Source: CAYOHP01 sp964403795 [NCBI: uncultured bacterium] (GTDB taxonomy: Bacteria > Muiribacteriota > UBA6191 > CAZXTJ01). From it: a DNA stretch of 10,039 nt. The translations under genes and the position numbers were made by a program. The first letter of the stretch is position 1, and each line of letters opens with the position of its first letter. Positions 5,728 to 10,039 of this stretch are shown here, piece by piece. The notes under the pieces were generated by a model. It was not told the DNA's origin. It saw nothing but the letters and a program-made list of their open reading frames with translations, and ran no database searches. The stretch is from assembly GCA_964403795.1 (NCBI GenBank), contig CAYOHP010000193.1, forward strand, positions 1-10,039. Direction: 5' to 3'.

Positions 5728-6534
5728 CTACGCCTTCCCGGACCCGGTTCCCCGTCCCGGGAGCCACGACCTCCACCACAGGACCCCGAAGAACAGGCTG
5801 AGGCCTGCCACCACCCGGATCGCCAGGATCCGGTAGGGATAGCTCCCGGCCAGGTGCTCCATGGTCAGGTCCTCCACCAGCCCCGAGATCACCGCCCCGA
5901 CCTCGCCGTCCGGGCGGAGGACCCCGCCCCGGACCCGACCGATCACGGTCACGGGACGGTCGGCCCGGATGCCCGTGACCTCCTCCCGGCAGGAGAACCC
6001 CGTGGGGGCCCCGGCGGCCCCGGGGACTCTCGCCGGCTGGTCGAAGTAGCTCTTCTCGAAGAGCGTCCCCTGCAGCCACTGGCAATCGCGGTGGGCTCCG
6101 TCGATCCGGACCCCGCCCAGCTGGAACTCCCGCGCCTTCATCTCGTCGCTCTTCACTACCACCCATTCATCCTTGGTCTCGGTCCGGTACCCGTAGCCGC
6201 CCTCGGAGCGCCGGTACCGGACCTGGCGGGTGACCTTCTTGAAGTGGCGCTTCTGGAACTTCGCGATCAGTACCGGGGCCTCGACCCGGGGTTCCCTCGG
6301 GAACTCGCCGCGGGGTACCCCGGTGATCCGGACCACCTGGCCCTCGGTCGGGATCTTGCCGGGCTCGAGCCGGGGTGCCGACAGGAAGAGATCCCGCTCC
6401 ACCGCCAGCCGCCCTGCGAACTGGAAGCACCAGACCCCGAAGGGCAGGGCCGCCAGTCCGAACAAGGCGCCGATCAGGGTACCCAGGCATCCCCCGTGGT
6501 CGTGCCGGCGGCGTCCGAGTTCGATGACGGCCAC
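5728..6534 (-). CDS. Two-TM membrane protein, GIDE/TMEM43-like
   Basis: A 268-residue membrane protein. Hydrophobic segments at about 17-40 and 235-256 bracket a domain of roughly 190 residues; with two spans the domain is on one side, but which side is not clear. The pattern G-x-V-V-R-I-T-G (65-72), then APVLIAKFQKRHFKK, T-x-T-K-D-E-W, a short FQLGGVRIDG strand and E-x-V-x3-R-A-D-R-P-V-T-V-I-G near 184-199 recalls the GIDE domain and TMEM43-type proteins. I infer this by pattern only. The start is a GTG at 6534 with GGAGG 5 nt upstream (plus-strand 6540-6544); no ATG gives a better start. Four Cys (16, 36, 151, 182) are present. It is transcribed alone and diverges from the NTF2-like protein gene. 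Alternative: a lineage-specific two-TM protein unrelated to GIDE. Confidence 0.82.
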   Translation of the reverse strand: MAVIELGRRRHDHGGCLGTLIGALFGLAALPFGVWCFQFAGRLAVERDLFLSAPRLEPGKIPTEGQVVRITGVPRGEFPREPRVEAPVLIAKFQKRHFKKVTRQVRYRRSEGGYGYRTETKDEWVVVKSDEMKAREFQLGGVRIDGAHRDCQWLQGTLFEKSYFDQPARVPGAAGAPTGFSCREEVTGIRADRPVTVIGRVRGGVLRPDGEVGAVISGLVEDLTMEHLAGSYPYRILAIRVVAGLSLFFGVLWWRSWLPGRGTGSGKA

Positions 6535-6542
6535 GATGGCCT

Positions 6543-6564
6543 CCCCGATCGGGGGCGATCCCCC
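6543..6564. promoter_or_regulatory. Overlapping hairpins at the ribosome-binding site of the GIDE-like gene
   Basis: CCCCGATCGGGG (6543-6554) is a perfect palindrome overlapping the GGGGAGG ribosome-binding site of the minus-strand gene. GGGGGCGATCCCCC (6551-6564) forms a second 5-bp stem with a 4-nt loop. They share bases 6551-6554, so both cannot form together. This could influence translation, but short GC palindromes are expected by chance at this base composition. Confidence 0.25.
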
Positions 6565-6803
6565 GCGAGGCTACCTCCGGCCCAGGTGGTTCTGGGGCGC
6601 CGGGCTCGCCGCCGGGCACCAACCCGGGAATCCTCACGCCAGCGGCCGGATCCCCTCCCGGGCCGGTCGCGGGACACCCGCGCCGGGCGCCGACACCCTT
6701 CCCTCGCAACCGCCCCCGTCCATGCGGCACTGTGCTCCCCGGGGCCGGAGGCGCGTGAGCGACCCGAGCCCGGTCGGCCCGCCCTGGGCCGAGAGGGAGA
6801 TCC
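6565..6803. other. Divergent spacer with no supported gene
   Basis: The region between the starts of the GIDE-like gene and the NTF2-like protein gene is 269 bp long in total. Apart from the hairpins near 6543-6564 it holds a CGCGGG-ACA-CCCGCG inverted repeat at 6668-6682 that could be an operator. I find no convincing sigma-70 or sigma-54 promoter, and frames crossing it on either strand lack a ribosome-binding site and overlap the flanking genes. Confidence 0.5.
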
Positions 6804-8168
6804 ATGACATCCATCCGTTCCAGCTCGACTCCGGCCTTCCGGGCGGGTCCCGCCATCCTGGTCCTGGCCTGCGGTCTGCTCTCCTTGCCTGCGGCCCACG
6901 CCGACATCTGGGAGGACTGCAATCTCGAGGCGCTCTGGGCCAGCTACCTGGAGAACGCCAAGGAGGCGGCCCGCTTCTACGACCGGGCCGCGGGAATCTA
7001 CGACAGCAAGGCCAAGGGCTACGCCCAGGCGCTCGATGCCGCGGTCGACGAAGCGGCCGGACTCGGACTGGACGCAGCCCTCCATGGTGCCGGCAAGGTT
7101 CCCAAGGTGAAGGCCAAGCTCGAGGGCTGGAAGAACAGCAAGACCCTGAAGGTCTGCAAGTTCCTCGGCAGGGCCATGAACGTCATCGGGAAGATGGACA
7201 ACGCCGCCACCGCCATCGCCGGCCTCCAGGGCCAGGGAGTGCTCTCGGCCATGGCCAAGGCCAACAAGATGGAGGGCGACGCAGCCTGGGCCAAGGCCCA
7301 GCGCGATCTGCAGCGCTACCGGGAGTGTTGCGAGGAAGCCGACGACCCGACCCCTCCAGGAGACTCAGGTGACGATCCGATCCCGCCTGCCGCCACGCCT
7401 TCCCCGATCACGGGTGCCAGCCCCAAACCCACCCGCCTGCCCCGTCCGCCGACCCCTCCTCCGGCCACCCGGTACGTCTTCACGCCGACCCCTACTCCAC
7501 CCCGGGATTCGGCCCTGGCTCCGACCCGTATCCCCACCCCCCTTCCCTCCCGCCGGGTCCGGCCACCACCGACGCCCACACCGCCGGCCACCCGGGTCCT
7601 TCTCACCCCCACCCCGACTCCTCTCCGGGACTCACGCCTCGCGCCCACCCGGGTCCCCACGCCGATGCCGACCCGGCGGCCGTCCGGGACCGGTACCCCG
7701 GACCAGGACTCGCTGGAACGAGCGGAACGCCGGATCCGGGAATTCCTCGATGCCTACCAGGACGGCGACCTCGGCGGGATCCGGCGCCACCTCGCCCCCG
7801 GTTTCTCCCAGGACAAGGGCATCCTCGAGAACGCCATCCGCGAGGAGCTGGGCCAGCAGAACGACATCCGGGTGGAGGCCTTCCCCGGTCCCGTCGTCTC
7901 CGGGCCGGAGGGTCTCTCGGTCCGGTTCCGCTGGACCCGTACCGCTACCGACTCCCAGACCGGGAACTCCGACGGCACCAGCGGAGAGGCGACCTTCTTC
8001 CTGGACCGCTCGGCCGACCTCAGGATCGACCGGATGATCGGCCCGCTCCCCTTCGGGGTGCGCAACCAGGACCTGGTGGACCAGACCGGAGGCAAGCGAG
8101 CCGTCGATACCCGGACCCGCCAGCCGGTGGTGTGCGGTCCCCAGGCCGGCAGCGGCAGTTCGCGCTGA
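6804..8168 (+). CDS. Secreted protein: helical domain, duplicated Pro-rich linker, NTF2-like C-terminus
   Basis: A 454-residue exported protein. The signal peptide is residues 1-33 (hydrophobic AILVLACGLLSLPA, cleavage likely after AHA33). An Ala/Lys-rich helical domain (about 35-180) has Cys39, Cys118 and adjacent Cys175-Cys176, which could pair after export. A linker (about 181-300) contains two tandem copies, 41 residues apart, of a Pro/Thr/Arg module (215-251 and 256-292) sharing TPTPTP-x-RDS-x-LAPTR-x-PTP. Residues about 303-415 (LERAERRIREFLDAYQDGDLGGIRRHLAPGF, then beta strands) have the helix-then-sheet look of NTF2/SnoaL-like folds, often small-ligand or protein-binding. No active-site residues can be assigned. 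The ATG at 6804 has GAGGGAG about 4 nt upstream. It diverges from the GIDE-like gene and converges on the Tudor-type gene across a strong hairpin. The domain order is clear, but the NTF2 call is an inference. Confidence 0.82.
   Translation: MTSIRSSSTPAFRAGPAILVLACGLLSLPAAHADIWEDCNLEALWASYLENAKEAARFYDRAAGIYDSKAKGYAQALDAAVDEAAGLGLDAALHGAGKVPKVKAKLEGWKNSKTLKVCKFLGRAMNVIGKMDNAATAIAGLQGQGVLSAMAKANKMEGDAAWAKAQRDLQRYRECCEEADDPTPPGDSGDDPIPPAATPSPITGASPKPTRLPRPPTPPPATRYVFTPTPTPPRDSALAPTRIPTPLPSRRVRPPPTPTPPATRVLLTPTPTPLRDSRLAPTRVPTPMPTRRPSGTGTPDQDSLERAERRIREFLDAYQDGDLGGIRRHLAPGFSQDKGILENAIREELGQQNDIRVEAFPGPVVSGPEGLSVRFRWTRTATDSQTGNSDGTSGEATFFLDRSADLRIDRMIGPLPFGVRNQDLVDQTGGKRAVDTRTRQPVVCGPQAGSGSSR
7446..7679 (+). 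repeat. Two tandem copies of a 123-bp coding repeat (Pro/Thr/Arg linker)
   Basis: Codons 215-251 and 256-292 of the NTF2-like protein are repeats of 37 residues with a 41-residue period; 26 of 37 residues agree. The divergence in both DNA and protein suggests an old duplication rather than recent slippage. The shared core is TPTPTP, then RDS, then LAPTR, then PTP. Confidence 0.75.
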
Positions 8169-8195
8169 GACCGGCTCCGGGGCCCGCAAGCGAGT

Positions 8196-8224
8196 CGCCC
8201 CCTTCCCCGACGGGGAAGGGGGCG
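8196..8224. terminator. Strong bidirectional hairpin between convergent genes
   Basis: CGCCCCCTTCCCC and GGGGAAGGGGGCG form a perfect 13-bp stem around a GAC loop. The hairpin starts 28 bp after the stop of the plus-strand gene and ends 24 bp before the stop of the minus-strand gene, the expected place for a shared terminator. No T-run follows on either strand, so termination may not be of the classic intrinsic type. Confidence 0.75.
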
Positions 8225-8248
8225 CTCCCGGCACGGGCCTGTGGCCGG

Positions 8249-9340
8249 CTACTCCCGGCAGAAAGCGAAGCTCGCCACTGCCGAGGGCTCGCTGCCGTCG
8301 TCCCATCGCACCACGATGGCGTCGTCCTGGACCTCGACCACCTCGCCGGGATAGAGGCGCGCCTTGCCCTCCCAGCTCGCCAGGACCCGATCGCCCGCAG
8401 ACACGTCGGTGGCGGAGACCAGGGGCCTGATCCGCTCGGCGCCGACCCTGCCGGTCTCGCCGTCGGCATAGGCGACCCCGAACTCGCCCTCCTCCTCGTC
8501 GGTGATCTGGGCCAGGTACCAGGCCTGCTTCTCCCCGTCCGGGTGGATCCAGAGGGCCGCCACTGCGTCCCCGATCCCGATGCCGGCCTCCGACCCGCTG
8601 ACCGAGGACTCCTCGTGGCCTTCCTCGGCCTCGGCAGTCTCCTCGCTGCCTTCCTCGCTTCCGGCCGACTCCTCGCTGCCATCGCCGGGGGGGCTGACCT
8701 CCTCGGAGCCGTACCGATCCTCCTCCGAGTCCTCCCCGGTCGGATACCCCGGGGCCTTCCCGTAGTTCCCCATGAAGCCGGGCATCCCCGGGGTCGCCCC
8801 GCCGCCGACCGGTCGGTCGGCGCCGCCCGAGGTCCCGAAATCCACGACCTCGAGTCGGGAGACCTCGCTGCCGCCCTGGCTCGTCACCGCCCGGGCGAGG
8901 CCCGAGATGGGGATCTGGTCGGACATCCAGCTCCGGGAGACCATGCCCCCCATCTCCACCTCCATGCGCTTGCAGCGGACGGCTCGGCCGCCCACCGTCA
9001 GGGACTCCTCGGTGATCCTGGCCTCCGGGACGGGGCCGCCCGGGGCCGGGACCGAGGGGACCGCGCCCGGCATCGGCGTGGCTCCGAGATCCATGGTCAT
9101 CTCGTTGGCCGGGAGCATTCCGGTGGTGAGATCGGGATTCAGCATCTGGGTCCGGAGGGTGAGCTTCTTCCCTTCGACCTTCGAGACCCACTTCAGGACA
9201 TGGCTCGTCATCCCCGAGGCGGTCGACTTCTCGACCACCCACTGCCCCACCTGGGCCGAGTCCAAGGGACCAGCCAGGACCTGGCCCACACCCGTGATCG
9301 CACCCAGGAACAGCAGACCGCGTAGACCGAAGGGACGCAT
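8249..9340 (-). CDS. Secreted protein with acidic linker and tandem Tudor/SH3-like domains
   Basis: A 363-residue protein. The signal peptide is 1-23 (MRPFGLRGLLFLGAITGVGQVLA). An N-terminal beta-rich domain follows (about 28-168: VGQWVVEKSTASGM, WVSKVEGKKLTLRTQM, SLTVGGRAVRCKRMEVEM, SRSWMSDQIPISGLARA), then a Gly/Pro hinge, then a Ser/Glu/Gly linker (202-252) with four GSEE and one GHEE units. Two C-terminal repeats (256-307 GDAVAALW...AWYLAQI...GVAYADGETGRV; 314-358 GDRVLASWEGKARLYPGEVVEV...VVRWDDGS) have the W-Y-x-G/A-x-V...V-x-Y/W-x-D-G pattern of Tudor, agenet or SGF29-like barrels. The longer frame to 9772 is rejected because it overlaps the next gene. ATG at 9340 has GAAAGGGGGG 5 nt upstream. 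The gene lies 143 bp downstream of the partial gene at the right edge, on the same strand. Confidence 0.82.
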   Translation of the reverse strand: MRPFGLRGLLFLGAITGVGQVLAGPLDSAQVGQWVVEKSTASGMTSHVLKWVSKVEGKKLTLRTQMLNPDLTTGMLPANEMTMDLGATPMPGAVPSVPAPGGPVPEARITEESLTVGGRAVRCKRMEVEMGGMVSRSWMSDQIPISGLARAVTSQGGSEVSRLEVVDFGTSGGADRPVGGGATPGMPGFMGNYGKAPGYPTGEDSEEDRYGSEEVSPPGDGSEESAGSEEGSEETAEAEEGHEESSVSGSEAGIGIGDAVAALWIHPDGEKQAWYLAQITDEEEGEFGVAYADGETGRVGAERIRPLVSATDVSAGDRVLASWEGKARLYPGEVVEVQDDAIVVRWDDGSEPSAVASFAFCRE

Positions 9341-9483
9341 TGCGACCCCCCTTTCCGCCGGAGGTACCGGCAGCCTCGCGACCTCGGCGAGGCGTCGTGC
9401 CTCCTCGGTACCGCGGCGGCGGGTCAGCCGCAAGAGCATCGCACCCGGCAGCCAGCCAGCCTGCTGCTCGCCCGCAACCGACG

Positions 9484-10039
9484 TCAGAGTCCCAGGAACC
9501 CGCTCTCCCGGTCGGCCAGGTCGGCATTGGCCGGCGGGTCGCCCGGCTCGGGAGGAGACGGCGGCGGCATCTCCGGGGAACCGGGGCGGGTCCCCGGGTG
9601 TTCCGGGGGCCGGCTCGGCTCGGTCGAGGATCCCGGCTGCTTCCGGGCCGGGGGCGCCAGGGCCCCGGGCTCGGCCAGGTCGAAGCGGAAGCTCTCGCCC
9701 CGGCCGCACTTCGGATTCGAGACCCGGACCCCCATCGACAACCGGCCGTGGTCCGCGGACAGGCCCGTCCATCGGAACGACGCATAGGTCTGGCCGCTCC
9801 GCACCCGGGCCATCTGCATCTCGTGGCCCTCCCCTACGGGCTTGCCGGGGAGAGCCTCTTCGTAGAGCACCACGTCGAGGTCGAGGTCGGGATCGGCCTC
9901 CCCCTCCCTAGGCATCGGGAGCCCGATCCGGAGCATGACCTCCACCGTTCCCCGGCTCTCCGATTCGGGGAGCCAACGGCACCGGTTGAGCGATACCTGG
10001 AGGCGCCCCAGGTCGCAGCCGGCGCCGGTGGTGTCCCCC
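9484..10039 (-). CDS. Partial secreted-type protein with Cys-bracketed domain and Pro-rich tail (5' end missing)
   Basis: The frame is open from the right edge of the window to TGA at 9484-9486, giving at least 184 residues; the start and any signal peptide lie outside. A GTG at 9945 is inside the frame and need not be the start. The visible part begins with a GAGCDLGRLQVSLNRC segment, continues through beta-like strands (VEVMLRIGLP, LDLDVVLYEE, RLSMGVRVSNPKCG), and ends with a Pro/Glu/Arg-rich tail closing in ESGFLGL. The first Cys near CDLG and the last near NPKCG bracket the domain, as Cys74 and Cys178 do in the protein encoded at 40-768, which ends ETGVLGL. I infer that the two are related. 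Function is unknown. Whether it is cotranscribed with the Tudor-type gene 143 bp downstream cannot be told. Confidence 0.75.
   Translation of the reverse strand, partial: GDTTGAGCDLGRLQVSLNRCRWLPESESRGTVEVMLRIGLPMPREGEADPDLDLDVVLYEEALPGKPVGEGHEMQMARVRSGQTYASFRWTGLSADHGRLSMGVRVSNPKCGRGESFRFDLAEPGALAPPARKQPGSSTEPSRPPEHPGTRPGSPEMPPPSPPEPGDPPANADLADRESGFLGL

Noticed and set aside
898-9368. Repeated CGGAGGTACC upstream of two genes (near 899 and 9359)
   Set aside because: GGTACC recurs several times within coding regions here, and the two copies differ in orientation relative to their genes, so chance is the simpler explanation.
9387-9402. Third sigma-54-like site (AGGCACGACGCCTCGC, minus strand) before the Tudor-type gene
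   Set aside because: The GG to GC spacing is 11 bp instead of 10, and the -12 TTGC core is poor.
9341-9772. N-terminal extension of the Tudor-type protein
   Set aside because: It would overlap the right-edge gene in another frame, lacks a ribosome-binding site, and would bury the clear signal peptide starting at 9340.
7632-9785. Very long minus-strand open frame (717 codons)
   Set aside because: It runs through the NTF2-like gene, the 8196-8224 hairpin and the Tudor-type gene in a wrong frame, with a Gly/Arg-rich product.

Overview
This is a very GC-rich bacterial window (about 70% G+C by eye), mostly single genes or pairs pointing in different directions. Only three products have a recognisable enzyme function: a DJ-1/PfpI-family protein, the 23S rRNA methyltransferase RlmN, and an RluA-family pseudouridine synthase. 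Six of the other seven encode proteins that are clearly or probably exported, with signal peptides or a lipoprotein-like leader followed by low-complexity linkers (Pro/Thr-rich, Ser/Glu-rich or Asn-Ser-Thr-Leu-Tyr repeats). The style suggests a Gram-negative lineage with complex envelopes, such as Acidobacteriota, Myxococcota, Planctomycetota or a candidate phylum. The sequence alone does not let me choose among them.

Layout from left to right: (1) a secreted Pro/Trp-rich protein on the minus strand (40-768), with a terminator-like hairpin at the left edge and a sigma-54-type promoter at 813-828; (2) a plus-strand pair, the DJ-1-like gene (944-1525) and a secreted protein of unknown function (1548-2618), 22 bp apart; (3) a 165-bp palindromic, MITE-like element (2707-2871) ending 12 bp before the ATG of rlmN (2884-3927); (4) a convergent pseudouridine synthase (4034-5005, minus); (5) a divergent spacer with repeated TGTCGCA/TGCGACA half-sites and a near-consensus sigma-54 promoter (5119-5134), leading into a lipoprotein-like gene (5209-5709); (6) a two-TM, GIDE-like membrane protein (5728-6534, minus); (7) a secreted protein with a duplicated 41-residue proline-rich linker and an NTF2-like C-terminus (6804-8168); (8) a 13-bp-stem hairpin between convergent genes (8196-8224); (9) a secreted protein with an acidic linker and two Tudor/SH3-like repeats (8249-9340, minus); (10) the 3' part of another secreted-type protein running off the right edge (9484-10039, minus).

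The most interesting threads are these. Two sigma-54-type promoters of almost identical sequence each precede a gene for an exported low-complexity protein, one of them behind a repeat cluster that could be an enhancer site. A structured mobile element has landed against the start codon of rlmN. A predicted exported bacterial protein carries tandem Tudor-like domains. The two proteins at the window ends share a Cys-bracketed domain layout and the C-terminal signature E-[ST]-G-[VF]-L-G-L. No complete defence, CRISPR or biosynthetic system is visible.
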